Assembly: GCA_025175895.1 (NCBI GenBank)
Contig: CM045992.1
Coordinates: 92,422,800-92,486,799 of the forward strand
DNA from: Wurfbainia villosa
Taxonomy: Eukaryota; Streptophyta; Magnoliopsida; Zingiberales; Zingiberaceae
Direction: 5' to 3'
Length of the DNA stretch: 64,000 bases
The notes under the pieces were generated by a model that worked only from the letters and a program-made list of their open reading frames with translations, did not search any database and had not been told where the DNA came from. The translations under genes and the position numbers were made by a program. Within the stretch, counting starts at the first letter, position 1, and the number at the start of each line of letters is the position of its first letter. Below are positions 39,071-50,987 of this stretch, piece after piece.

Positions 39071-40141
39071 TGTTGGATCGAGAAGCGTTGCTAGAGGGGG
39101 GGGGTGAATAGCGAGCATAAAATTTTTCATTTAGTTTGTTCGATATATGAGCAAGCACAATAGAAAAATAAAAAGACAAGTTTATTTTTACTTGGTTCAC
39201 AACCCAGTAGTTGCTAGTCCAAGGCCCTAATGGTCCTAGACCGTATACGGAGGGCAAAGCAGTATAAGATCTCCTCCTCGTTGGAGGTAGGAGATAACGA
39301 TCACAAAACTGGAAGTACAAGGATGAGGCAACAAGCCTACCTCACCTCGTTACAATAACAAAGAATACAATAACAAAAAATATTACTTGCTGCTACTGCT
39401 GACGAAGAAGATTAAAGCTTGTTGTTGTGTCGACATTATGATGGTGTTGGAGCTTTGACATTGTAGGAGCACTTGAGAATAATCTTGATTGATGTTTGGG
39501 TTGGAATCCTCCCCTCCTTTTATAGATTTTGGCCTTGGAATAAGTTTCCTCATCTTTTGGAATAGATCACAAGGTGGTACCATATTTTATCGCGAAGTGG
39601 TCGCGTCAAATATTATCCATTTTGACCTAGCGCAAAAGGATGATTCGTCACCATCAGTCGACTGATGCCTTCCATCAGTCGACTAATGAGCATTAGTCGA
39701 CTGCCCAATGACCAACAGTCGATTGCTAGCCTGGCCACTTCCCTGCAATAAGAGGTTAGCACAGAAAATGGTAAATGCGACGGTTTCTTACCGTCCGATC
39801 TCGACCTAGACCTTCCACAGGAAGTCTTAGTCGGATCCCCACCTACAGTCATCCTCGTACAGAGGACACAACCTTACCATGTCTCACTCGCATGAGCTTA
39901 CCTCTGGTCCTTTAAGATCTGTCACTTTGCTTCCAGTCTTCCACCTAGGTTCTTCGACTCCCACGAAGTTCCCTCGGTGTTGCCCGACCACCACAGCTCC
40001 CTCTGGGTGTCGCTGACCTTCGGCTTTGCTTAGCCTTTCTGCACACTTGATTTAGCTCGTGAGACAATGATGTAAACTTAACTTTGTGTCTTTGCCATGA
40101 TCAAAACACAGGTTCGATTATCTGGTGCCCCTGCACCAACA
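39071..40141 (-). repeat. Solo LTR 1 of the TRG-related group (1071 bp)
   Basis: Ends are TGTTGGATCGAG...CACCAACA, flanked by the perfect duplication CAATG (39066-39070, 40142-40146). It shares the U5-end motif (CTAGAGGGGGG...GAATAGC), a minus-strand TATAAAAGG near 39517 and four CAGTCGACTG-type palindromes (39652-39725) with the TRG LTRs. It has no internal region and so arose by LTR-LTR recombination. Confidence 0.88.
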
Positions 40142-40146
40142 CAATG

Positions 40147-41150
40147 CATGCTTTTACTCATGATTATTGTAAATTTAATGAGTTTTGGTATTATTTATTG
40201 TGAGCATTGTGGTGAAACATGGAATAACATTAACGATTGTTCGGATATATTTGAACATTCACAATTTGAGCAAGAAGATATCACCTATGATTACAACCAG
40301 TGGCCACAAGATGATTCCTATTCATATAGTTATGACCCTGGCTACTTAAACCCTCAATATTGTTCACCTAAATCTTGACTAGAGCAGATGATAGAAAGCT
40401 TTATTCAGATGCAACAAGAGGTGAACGTTGAATTTCAGCAGTGGCATTCATAGACAGAAACGATGATTGAAGAATTAAGGTAATCTGTGAATGACATTGC
40501 TAGTCGACAAAAGAAGCTGGAGATTCAGATAGCATAAGTCGCCAGTAAGTTTGCTAGAACACCAAGTCGATTACCAAGAAGTGAAGAAGGACAATCCATT
40601 CAATCACCACTAGAAGGAGAACTTGAGGATTATATAATTGATACTTTAATCGAGGAGTGCATTGCTTCAATCAAAACACTACCTAACCTCAAGGATCTAA
40701 AAGAGCTTGCCTTGACCCTCACCAAAACTTTAGTTACCAATAACGAAACCCATCTAGTGATTTGTGATGATAAAATTTCATTCGACCTAATAGAATCTAC
40801 TAATCAATCTTTTGGTGAGGATGTTTGTGGTGAGTTACATTATTCATAGCATATGGATGAAACAGAATATCATGATCAAACTCCTGATGATTCTTTAAAG
40901 ATAAGCATGTTCACTCTCGAACTAAGGAAGGCAGCCAATAAATATCTTGCCCCTCCACGAGCAAGATTTAAGAGATATGGTAATAAGGAACCCCAAGGGA
41001 GGAGGCATAAGGTGAGCAAATATCTTGCTTCCCCACGAGCAAGATTCAAACACATCAAATGAAACGTAGAAATAAGGTCAAGCTAAATGTCCTTAAACAA
41101 ACCGCTTCTTAGGAGGCAACCCAAGTTTAGTTTTTTATGTTCCCTTTTTA
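40147..41150 (+). pseudogene. GYP-E gag C-terminal relic
   Basis: Two short open stretches (to 40378, and 40853-41062) and stop-broken sequence between them look like the tail of an Athila-like gag. One has CEHCGETW (half a zinc-knuckle-like motif) and Asp/Tyr-rich sequence. A weak coiled coil (IESFIQMQQEVNVEFQQW) and a duplicated KYLAxPRARFK segment follow. Next comes the AGGAGGCAACCCAAG block also present in GYP-F. No capsid, protease or pol is visible. Confidence 0.5.
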
Positions 41151-42817
41151 TTTTATTTCATTCATTTATAACATTTAGCATTTTGCAAATAAATTAGGAC
41201 TAGAAAGGACTTTCTAGTTAGAAACAAAAATCATTTTGAACTACACGACTGAGCGTGTAAGGAGAATTTGGACCGTTGTGCACCATGAGAGAGAAACAGG
41301 GGGCACACGACCTGGCCGTGTGCTTTCACACAGTCGTGCCACATTCCAACAGCACACACGGTCTGGCCGTGTGCTTTCACACGACCATGTTGCACAAGGG
41401 ATAAAGGGCACCACACTGTATGTTTTGCCCCTATTCATCACTCTCTCTCCAGTCCACACATGTATAGGAGCCTACCTAGTCCACGTCGACATGAGCTTGC
41501 ACCTGCACCACCACCTTTTTCTACTTTTGAGCAGAATGCAGGACATTTGCCTATGATTTTTCAGAGTTTCGATCATGCCTCGATGATATATACATCGAAT
41601 AGCAGACGTAAAGGTAGCGATGGGAGGAGCAGAGCACATATACTCAAGAAGAGTTTCAGGGATGTGCATCGCCAGGAGGGGGCCATATATTGCCAGGAGA
41701 TTCGACAGCACATGAGTGCTCTGCAGGCACAGTGGCCCCGGGAGGAGGAGCACAGAGCAGCCGTTGCATCCACTAGCTCTCAGATCGACCATATGTACAT
41801 GTGGCATCAACAACTGAGCACCAAGTTTACCTAGGAACCTGACATGCCGAGACTGTCGGACTTCCCACTTCAGCCACCATATTAGAGGTACAGTCTCATA
41901 TAAGTCTGGGGGGAACCCCAAGTTTTGATTTATTTTGTTTCTAGAAGTAATTTCTTTCCTAATATTTGCATCTTAGTTAGCATTAATTTATTCATGCATA
42001 GTTTGTTTAGTTTCTTTCATCACTTAGTTTTTGTTATCTATAAGCTGCCTCAGTAGTATTTTTAAAGCTTTCTTCATGAGTTGTTTCCATGAGTAGCTTA
42101 ACTTTATTTACCTCGTGGTATTTTATTTTATTTGCTTTAATGAATGTTCTAGACTTACACTGGTTAGCTTTTATTTTACACCTATACATGATGAAAATTC
42201 TGAAAGGGAAAATCTAGTACGTACCAAGTTATGATTCATCTCAGTAGTCTAGTACTTTGGAATCCATAGGTGACCCTAAGTTTAGCATTTTAGTTGCTGG
42301 AGATGCTCGGATTGTGGAAGCCCATTTGGAAAAATTAAAATCCCAAGAGAGAGAGAAAAAAAAGAAAAAAAAAAGAGTAAGAAAAAAAATAATATGAGGG
42401 ATAAAAAAAATAGTTGTTGTGGGTGGAAATGGTTAGGTGCCCCTTTGAGACTGAGTTAGGTTACTAGGGAAACACCTATCAATTTCTCTCAATATCGAGC
42501 ACTCCTTTGAGACTTTGTGATAGATCTAGGGAACGACCCTCGCTTTGGGCAGGTAAGTGCCTAAGAGCCGGAGGCCTTATGAAAGCTATAGGATGATGAC
42601 TTAACTTACCATGGGACGAGTATCCCCTAAGAAGATTCGCTTGGCACATGCACGAGGAGCTAACTTAGTGAATTTTTAGAACACGTCTATTTTGCTTTTA
42701 TTGAAAATACCACTTGATAAATCTAGTTAACATGCTAAGTATGGAACAATACCTTTTTAAAATTTTATGGCACTGAGGTTTTCTTGAGGACAAACAAAGA
42801 CTTAAGTCTGGGGGAAT
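41151..42817 (+). other. GYP-E 3' internal region
   Basis: It is mostly non-coding. CACACGG..CCGTGTG inverted repeats lie at about 41308-41395. An open frame at 41460-41834 has no recognised domain. A purine-rich stretch is at about 42345-42400. It ends in the polypurine tract AAGTCTGGGGGAAT (42804-42817) before the 3' LTR. Confidence 0.6.
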
Positions 42818-44257
42818 TGATGTGAGTAAAACATATAGGGTTTTAGGAGTAGTTTTCGCTCACATCTCATTTCATTTTATGTTTGTTTAATGCATATTTT
42901 ACTTTGTTTTGCATGCATTTCCTATTTTCAAGTTCGGAGATCAAATTTTGTTAATTTATGTGTCGGACGACATTTTTGGAGCAAAAATGGAGCAATTTGT
43001 GGAGCACGGACCTTAGGGAACATGCACTGGCCATGTCCTAAGACTTGGTTATGTTTCTGAAGTGAAACAGATCAAAATGGAGGCTCCACGAAAAGACACA
43101 GCCAGGCCATGTCTTTTAGCACGACCAGGCCATGTCTTTTAGCATGGCTGTGCTTTTTTCCAGCTCAGTTTTTAGCCTAGATTTCAATCATTTTCCAGCC
43201 TTGCACATGGCCTGGCCGTGTGGCGGCATCTCAAATTCGACGAAATAGGGGTTTTCAAGCATTTATGGAAAGCCGGAGCTGCCTCTATATATAGGAAACT
43301 TGTCTAAGAGGCTGGGGATCATGAGGGAGCCGCCCTAGGGCTCCCAAACCCTAGGGGGGAGGCATGATGGCTGGGACAACACTCCGATGCCCTAAAAAGC
43401 TTCGGGAACTCGCAACGAGGAGAAAGAAATCCACCGGAGATCCAAATTCTGCACTTCAACGCCGGAGAGAAGAGTCACATCACATTGTAAATTCTGTTCT
43501 TTACATAATTTATATTGTTTATACAAACATGATCGTGCTTTTTGTTTCTCCTCTCTTATTTATGGAGTAGACTCTTCGATTCTAGGACTAGGGAGTAGTT
43601 TGTGTTGAGTTAGAACATTTTGGTTCAAATATATTTTCGTTCTTGAATTTATATTTGCAATTGGCATTTGGTTTAGAGCTATAACTATTGTTTTGGTTTT
43701 CTATCTACTGTGCTAGCCTATACAAGGGGTGACCACCTTCGTATCTAAGATTTAGGAGAATTAAGGAGGAATCTAGGGGTTGGCCTCATCTCTCGTAACC
43801 GTGGGTAGAAGGATGCGATAGAGTAGGAAATGCACCCTGTTTTTGACTTGTCGCAGGGATCGATTCGGCATCCTCATACTGACTATCCCATCCTAAGTCC
43901 AGGGGTCGACCTGATAATGGTAGAGGTAGCTTCTGATAGATACGAAGGCTCATCGAGGGAGTGTATGATGTCCTTTCCACAAAACCGTAGCTAGAAACCT
44001 ATACAAAACCCAATTGATAACGTGTTCTGCGACACACAAACGAAACTAAAATCCTAGAATCCCTTTCAAAGACTCGCAACTAGTTTCTTTCTTCTTCCGT
44101 GTTACACCGTATTGAGTTGGGACCATCGTCAACCCTCACAATCATAACCCTTAGATATGAATTCCGAACAATAACCTCCACTTACCAATTCCGAACAATT
44201 TCTTCGAGTCCTCGACGATCTCCATCATGAGATTTAAGGTCACGTTCGCATGCATCA
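42818..44257 (+). repeat. GYP-E 3' LTR (1440 bp)
   Basis: TGATGTGAGT...GCATCA is homologous to the split 5' LTR, with a TATATATAGG box near 43287. It lacks COP1-s, so it preserves the pre-insertion sequence around CCTTG (43195-43202). Confidence 0.9.
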
Positions 44258-44393
44258 CAGGTTTTAATTCAAAGTTATTTGTTGTGATGGATGATCCAAC
44301 TATACTCGGCCTATACCCTCTAGCACTCAGGGCTGCGTAGTCCTGTAGAGGTCGGCTACCTAGGTTAACCAAAGGGTCATCTTGATCCTCCAT
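44258..44393 (-). pseudogene. GYP-F gag N-terminus (other half at 24962-25679)
   Basis: From an ATG at 44393 it reads MEDQDD, then PLQDYAALSARGYRPSI and NNFELKPV, the characteristic start of Athila-type gag. It is cut by GYP-E at the CAGGT duplication, and the next expected segment (QFGG...) begins at 25660. Confidence 0.82.
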
Positions 44394-44771
44394 GCTTCTC
44401 TGCTCAGCTCTCTTGTGATGGTAGGTTTGTTCTATTTCTGGGTCTATCAAAAGCAGATTTTCCGATCCTAATCGTCGATGCATACAACGAACCAAGCTAC
44501 ACAATTGGGAGTATATCTACTACTTATTAACAGGAAATAAAATAAATCTAACCCACTGAACCAAATGAAAAAGACCTAAGAGCTAAACTAAAGCAAGATG
44601 CAATGTGACTACTAAAATTAAGTTAAACTGAATTCAAATAGCCAAAAATCTAAAACTGAATAAACTATAATGAAATAAAACAAGAAAGAAAATCTGACCT
44701 AATTCCGATCCAAGCTATCCACTTTTGATTCGATATCAAATCAACAGTCCCCGACAATGGTGCAAAAAACT
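44394..44771 (-). other. GYP-F leader and primer-binding site
   Basis: The minus strand has TGCACCATTGTCGGGGACTG (44745-44764) just after the LTR, a diverged tRNA-Asp-class primer site. The rest is an AT-rich leader. Confidence 0.75.
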
Positions 44772-46204
44772 TAATGCACGGGAGCACGACCTCAAATCTC
44801 CGATGGGAACCATCAAGGACTCGAAGTGCATGCTCGGCTCAATGTCCGCAAGTGCATGGATGTCATTAAGTAATAAAAGATTATCGATTCCACAGAGACT
44901 GAGATTCAAGTATCGTTTGTCTAGTGGATCTCGTTATTCAGAGTGAATGTTTTAAAGACGAGGGTTGCGAGGTTGATGGCAGTCCTAACTCAAGTACAGT
45001 GTCACTTGGAGGAAGCGAAGGTAGGTTCGAAGTTCCCTAAGAGGATTCTAGGAATTTGTTTTCACTTGTGCATCGTGGAACATGCAATTCACTAAATGCT
45101 TTCTAGATCTCTAATTACGATCTTGCAGGAGGATCATCATACATTTTCCCGGGAACTACCTATTCCTAACTAAGTTTACCTTTCGGATCATCAGAGCTCA
45201 GGGGGTTGATACTGTTAGGAGCCCTCTGTCACTAAGGTCTCTCAACCCTTCTAGAGTTAATTTCTCCAACTTTGGCCCTTCTGCTAAGATAGGCTATTGG
45301 GTACAAGGATGTCCTAATATTCCTTATGAAGAGTCAGAATGTATTTCATTTCCTACTCTATCATATTCTACTATCTACATTTATCGGAGGGAGGACGATT
45401 GCAAGGTTCCTCCTTGATTCTCCTAGGTTTTTGATACAAAGGTTGTCACCCTTTGTATCGACTATGCGCACTAGATATAGAATCAAATCATAATTTTTAT
45501 CGATCCAAACAACACCCATTACAAATATAAATTCAGGAACATAAAATATATTTGAACTAGCATGTCCAACTTACACAAGCTACTCCCTAATCCTAGAATC
45601 GAAGTATCTACTCCAAAGATGAAAGAGAATAGACACAAGTCATCATAGAATTAATCATTACAATGCAAAGATGTATAAGAATGACATCATAGTACTCTTG
45701 GTTGTTCTATTTGGTGTTGGAGCATAGATTTCGATCCTCCAGCCTCTTTCTTTCTCCCCATTGCGAGTCTCCAGTGCATTTTAGGGCACTACCGAGCCGT
45801 TTTAGCCGTTGGGCTTCCTTCCTAGGGTTTGGGTGTGTCTTTCTTTTTATAGGCATGATGTCGACTCTTCATAAATCCCATGAAAACCCTAATCGCGTCG
45901 AATCGCCGAAATCGCACGGCAAAGTGTTGAATCACACGCGATCCACAACATGGTCGTGTAGAATTCACATGGTCGATCGTGTCTGCCTTTGTTCCACCCG
46001 ATGAATGCCTTCCTTTTGCTCCAAAAATGTGTCATTTCACCTATAAAATGTCATCCTGCACACAAAAGAAACAAGAGCAGATCTCTGAACCAGAAAATAG
46101 AAAATTGATGCAAAACAAAGTATAATAAGCATGAAACAAGGATTAAATGTAACGAGATGTGTGCAAAAACTACTCCTAAAATCCTATATGTTTTGCACAC
46201 ATCA
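44772..46204 (-). repeat. GYP-F 5' LTR (1433 bp)
   Basis: On the minus strand it starts TGATGTGTGCAAAAC at 46204 and ends GTGCATTA (expected CATCA, mutated) at 44772. It is related to the GYP-E LTRs but clearly diverged, so E and F are different subfamilies in opposite orientation. Confidence 0.82.
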
Positions 46205-46655
46205 TTATCCCTATAGAAGCCCTAGTGAACAATGCCTCGAGTGCAAGCTTATGAACTAGAAAAAAAATCAAATATTGAGAAGTACTGAGCTAGATCTACT
46301 TGAAGAAAGATGAGAGCAAGTTTGAATCTGAGCTAAAGCATATAAGCAGATGATACAACAAGTATTTAACAAGAAGGTGATGCCTTGAGCATTTCAAGTA
46401 GGAGACATGATTTTACGCAAAGTCAATCCTGTAGGAGACCCGAGAAAATTAACGCCTAATTGGGAAGGGTCATATATAATTACTCAGTGGGTTGTTGGGG
46501 CTGCCTACTACTTAGAAGATGCTAAAGGTAAGGAGCTACCTAGGCCTTAGAATGCCACACACTTGAACTAATTTCATTGTTGAAGATGAGAAGATGTTAA
46601 TAGAAGATATGAAAGGAAAGAATTCTTGATATTGTACTTGCACGCTTGTACTGCC
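46205..46655 (+). pseudogene. Gypsy integrase C-terminal relic (GYP-G)
   Basis: With several stops, the plus strand gives FQVGDMILRKVNPVGDP, LTPNWEGSYIIT and YYLEDAKGKELPRP. This is the GPY/F-type C-terminal module of plant gypsy integrases (Tat/Retand side by memory). It is bounded by the GYP-F LTR on the left and TRG-2 on the right; the rest of that element is not in view. Confidence 0.75.
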
Positions 46656-49421
46656 TGTTGGTGCAATCGACCTAGGTCATGATTAACCGGACTCGAGTTT
46701 GACTCGAGTAGTATTTTGATGTTTGACATTGATGTCTGACAAAGTGTTGGGGAGATTGTTGGTGACATCAACCTAGGTCATGTTTGATGTTTGACGATGG
46801 TTTGACCATTGTCATGGGAAAAGTCCAAGTCATGGGTACTTGGCATGGAAAGTCCAAGTGGGACACTTGGCAATGGGAAAGTCCAAGTCTTGAGTACTTG
46901 ACATGGAAAGTCCAAGCATGGGTCTTTGCAAGGGAAAGTCCAAGTCTTGTGTACTTAGCATGGAAAGCCCAACATGGGTTAGCAGGGAAAGTCCAAGCAT
47001 GGGTCTTGGCAAGGGAAAGTCCAAGCTTGAGTCTTGGCAATTGGATAGTCCAAGGGGTGATATTGGCGGCATAAAGTCCAAGGGTGGAGTCTTGGCAGCA
47101 TAAGTCTAATGGTTGGCGGTGTAAAGTCCAAGCGGAGTCTTAACAGCGTAAGTCCAATGTGCCTTGACGGTATAGAACAACTTAGCATGACAATAGCCGA
47201 TGGAAGCACCTGAAGGCTAGCGTATGGATGGACACATCATGGATGACTTGGAGGGATCTGATAGGCGTAAGGCTGATGGAGGTGGCTAGAAGGCTTAGGT
47301 CTAGGCTAAGGGTGGTCTAGCAAGTATGAGGGCACCATACTTGGGGTTAAAACCTCATGGATGTGGTTATCAGTCGACTGATATTATGGTTAGTCGACTG
47401 ATGGGAGTCTGTTAGTGCAATCAACCCTTGATATGGTTTTGATGTGTGTGGAAAAGGGCTTAAGTTAGGATGTATAGATTTGATATGTGCGTTGGAGTCT
47501 TGTAGGACTTAGTAATTTGCACATGGAGCCTTGGCGAGATTCACATCTCATGACTCGGTCCTTGAGTCGGTGAAGGATGGCTTTGCGGAAGCCATGCGCT
47601 TGGAGCATCCGAGGGACTGCTAGACGAGGAGCTTGGAGTGAAGCCAGAGGAAGTAGACTTCAGGGCGAGACGCAAAGGATGGCGCTGCAGAGTCGTGCGC
47701 TTGGCGCATCCGAGGGACGTGGCCGGACAAAGATAACTTCAAAGGCGAGGGACTCCGAGGGATGAGAGTGAGCGAATGTAACCCGGGAAGGGGTAGTGCT
47801 CTTAGGTGAAACTTGGCCAATTGGCTAAGTGTCGGATGGGATTTTCCGACATTAGTCGAGTACCATGTTATGGTAGTTGACTACTCTAAGTCGAATGTGA
47901 CTCGACTAATGTTCGAGTCCGGGCCATGTTGAGCTGATCGCCATGGATTGGCAATGATCGAGAGACCACCGATGAAGGCGCTACGACCGAGCAAGGGTTT
48001 CATGAGCACTCAACTGATAGGTACATCAGTCGACTGATGTTAAGATCAGTCGACTGATGATGGTGTCGTTTGATGGAATCCAATGTGGAAAGCAGTTGTT
48101 ATTGAGCAACGACTACAGGACCAGTCGACTGATAGGGACATTAGTCGACTGCTCCTGTGTCAACGGGAAGAAACCCTCTTCCTCTATAAAGAGAAAGGGT
48201 GTGGGGCTTTGGGAGCCTAATGCTTATGCTCTAACCTTCTCCCAAAGTGCCCTAAAGAATTCCCACTCTTCTTACTTGCTATTATTCCATTCTATTGTAA
48301 GAAGAGGGATTGTAAAGAGGTTACCTCCACCTAGCTTGGTGCAAAGGAGAGAATAGTGAAAGCTTGCGGAGTGATTCACCGTGGATGAATTGGACCGTGG
48401 ACTAGCGGCGTAGCCGTGAACCACGTTACATTGCGGTGTTAGCATTTTTGTTTATTCTTCCTTTGCTTTGTCTTTAATTGTTTGTATTTTTATATTCCAC
48501 TTGCGCTAATAGTTTTATAGATGAGCAACGAACGAACGAATTCCACCATCTACGACAAAGGCTATTCACCCCCCTCTAGCCGACCAACATATCGATCCCC
48601 TACAGAGTTGACTAGAGTTTGATTGTATGAAATGGCCTAGCAGTCGACTGCTAGCATTGGGAAGTCAACTGATGGTCAGAGCTATCGACTGATCTGGAGA
48701 TCAGTCGATTACTGGTCGGTATTCGGGGATAAAAAGTTCCTGAGTCGACTGTTAGGGTTTGACAGTCGAGTGATGGTTCGATCAGTCGACTAATGGATAT
48801 GATCAGTCGATTGATGGTCTATTCGTTGGAACTTATCCAACGTGGGTCATGCAGTTGTGAGACAACGGTTATAGGAGCAGTCGACTAATGGTCTCGATCA
48901 GTTGACTGCTAGGCAAAAATCAACCCCAGTTACAGGTTTAAAAGGAGCACGAAGGGAGAATTTTTGGCAAGGATCTCTTGAGCGATTTGAAGGAGAATAG
49001 TTGGTTCTTTTCAGTCCTTCAAGGCTAGTCCAAGGCAATCAAAGAGTAAGCATTCAAAGATCTCTTGTAAAGTGTTTTTCTTTACTTTTATTGTATTTCA
49101 CACTTGTATTTGCTTGCATTTGTTGTATTACTTAGTGTGATCATTTGTATGAGGTTTCTCCGCCTCTGACTTATTGTCGAGAAGGAGTATTTGAGTAGTG
49201 GTGTGTGATTGGCATCGCTCATTCAAGACCAATTCGTGGAGTAGGAACCATACGGTTCCGAACCACGTTATATTCTCGTGTATTGCTTGTGTTGTGTATT
49301 AGTTTTATCATTATTGTTTCCGCTGCGTACACTAACCTTTATAGCAAGCACGCGAACGAATTCCATCATCCAACGACAAAACACTATTCACCCCCCTCTA
49401 GTGGGCGCACAGGTCCCAACA
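46656..49421 (+). repeat. TRG-2 5' LTR (about 1566 bp plus solo LTR insert)
   Basis: TGTTGGTGCAATC...CCCAACA. U3 contains the hairpin minisatellite AAGTCCAAGCATGGG (about 46820-47160) and palindromes near 47370. After the insert come further palindromes (48640-48900), a weak TATA region (TTTAAAAGG, near 48940) and the U5-end motif TATTCACCCCCCTCTAG near 49387. Confidence 0.88.
47410..48604 (+). repeat. Solo LTR 2 inside TRG-2 LTR (1195 bp)
   Basis: TGTTAGTGCAATC...CCCCTACA is flanked by GAGTC (47405-47409) and GAGTT (48605-48609). TATAAAG is near 48185 and the U5-end motif near 48562. Palindromes are at 48024-48039 (full CATCAGTCGACTGATG), 48045-48058 and about 48122-48150. Removing it leaves a TRG-2 LTR of normal size. 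Confidence 0.82.
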
Positions 49422-49423
49422 AG

Positions 49424-49436
49424 TGGTTTCAGAGCT
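49424..49436 (+). other. TRG-2 primer-binding site
   Basis: TGGTTTCAGAGCT follows the LTR end by two bases. It is a one-base variant of the initiator-Met tRNA site. Confidence 0.8.
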
Positions 49437-50053
49437 AGGTCGCTCTTCAATGGATTAACAACTAGAAGCAAGCGCGCTAGAGGAAGGAAGATGGAATTTC
49501 AAGAGAATTTGGGAAGGGGCATCAATACCCCAATCTCGTACACCTTTTATGGGCAAGAAGGCTTCAATCAATGGAAGGTGAGGATTGAAGACTTCATGAT
49601 GATGATGGACTTAGATGATTGGGCCACTTTGATGGAAGGGTTCAAATTTCCAAGAGGGCCTAAGGGATAGAGCTGTCAAATTGGGTTGGGCCCGTCGGGT
49701 TGGCCCGCCCCGCCAGACAATTTGAGCGGGTTGGGTTAGAAATTTATCCAATCAACCCGCGGCGGGCTTAAATAATTAACCCGTGTCGGGCTGTGACCCG
49801 CAGCGGGCTGGGTTGACCCACAGGCTGAGGGTTGCATGATGTGATTATGTGAAATCGACGATCGCGACTCACTACTCACGATGCAAAAGTCGGCAAAACC
49901 CAGAAATTGGAAATCCCCTATTCCTCAATCCTCCTCTCGCCGACTCGCGATTCGCGAAATCCCTTATTCCTCCTCTCGTCGTCGCTTCTGTGTGCTTGCC
50001 AATCGAAAGGAAAAAGTAGCCAATTTGCATCAATTCTCCTCTCGCCTACTCAC

Positions 50054-50061
50054 TATAAATA
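50054..50061 (+). promoter_or_regulatory. TATA box of captured OPR fragment
   Basis: TATAAATA lies about 50 bases before the captured ATG, with leader-like CT-rich sequence between. The capture therefore took the gene's promoter and 5' UTR. Confidence 0.6.
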
Positions 50062-50109
50062 GACGTCCACCGATCACTCCGATTCGAGATCCTTGTTCGT
50101 CTTCTTGAC

Positions 50110-50987
50110 ATGGCAGCACCAAATTCGGTTCCCCTTCTCACCCCTTACAACATGAACAAGTTTGACCTCTCTCACAGGTCAGAGCTTCTTCTTTTTCTTT
50201 TCTTTTTGGCCGCTTCCCTAACATCGAATCAAATCGCATGCGATGAGTGGTTCGATATAGTTAGTTCTTTGTGGCAAACAAGATATCAAAAATATGATTT
50301 TGTTCCAATTTCTGAAGCTGAAACGAATTGCGCATGCTCTGCTTGTAGAATTGTGTTGGCACCGTTGACAAGGCAGAGGTCGTATAGAAATGTGTCGTAG
50401 CCTCACGCCATCTTGTATTACTCTCAGTGGGCCTCCAAAGGCGGCCTTTTGATTGCCGAGGCAACTAGAGTTTCCGACACTGTGCAAGGGTAGGATGAGC
50501 TATTGCCCCAATTTATTTCAGATGTTGCTGTAATCAATGTTTAAGGGTTTTGTCTAATTGTGTTTGCTCATAGAATCTAGTTGGGTAAGGTATAAAGGCA
50601 TTCCTGGCATTTGGACCAAAGAACAGGTGGAAGCTTGGACGCCCATTGTGGATGTAGTTCGCGAAAAGGGTGGCATCTTCTTTTGCCAGATTGGTCACAC
50701 TGGAAGGGTTTCCAACACTGGTATTTCTCTCAAATCATGCCTTGCCCCAATTTATTTCAGATGTTGCTGTAATCAATCTTGATTCATATATCATTATGCT
50801 TCTCTTGTAGATTTTCAGCCCAATGGTAAAGCTCCAATTTCATGTACTGACAAGCCATTGATTCCTAAACTACAAACCAACAGCTTTGATGAAATGCATT
50901 TTTCTATCCTCCGGAGATTGGTGACAGAAGAAATTCCTTTGGTTGCCAATGTTTTTAGACTCGCTGCTAGAAATGCCATTAAAGCCG
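50110..50987 (+). pseudogene. Captured 12-oxophytodienoate reductase (OPR) 5' gene fragment
   Basis: Four exon-like blocks read as an OPR subgroup-I enzyme (old yellow enzyme family, FMN-dependent reduction of oxophytodienoate-type enones). Exon 1 is 50110-50177 (VPLLTPYNMNKFDLSHR). Exon 2 is 50349-50489 (VLAPLTRQRSY, GGLLIAEATRVSDT). Exon 3 is about 50590-50720 (IPGIWTKEQVEAWTPIVD, FFCQIGHTGRVSN). Exon 4 is 50811-50987 (FQPNGKAPISCTDKPL, RLAARNAIKAG). Intervening sequences have GT..AG borders, so genomic DNA was captured rather than cDNA. An in-frame TAG in exon 2 sits where CAG is expected. The usual QIWHVGR is changed, and the His pair of the active site (HGAHGY region) lies beyond the captured end. 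About 170 of roughly 375 residues are present, so it is non-functional as an enzyme. Confidence 0.88.

Larger units (their letters stand above)
25680..44257 (+). mobile_element. GYP-E: non-autonomous gypsy element inserted in GYP-F gag
   Basis: The ends are TGATG...CATCA with a perfect 5-bp target duplication CAGGT (25675-25679 and 44258-44262). It comprises the 5' LTR (split by COP1-s), primer site at 38918, a short internal region with gag-tail relics only, a polypurine tract and the 3' LTR at 42818. No protease, RT or integrase is recognisable. Nested inside are COP1-s (26044-37764) and a solo LTR (39071-40141). Confidence 0.88.

Noticed and set aside
41460..41834. 124-codon frame in GYP-E as a possible accessory or envelope-like gene
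   Set aside because: There is no signal peptide, membrane segment or known motif. Its position and composition fit decayed internal sequence, and the overlapping antisense frame is just as long.
50110..50987. A functional OPR gene
   Set aside because: There is an in-frame stop in exon 2, altered conserved residues, no active-site His pair, and the fragment ends inside a transposon after less than half the coding length.
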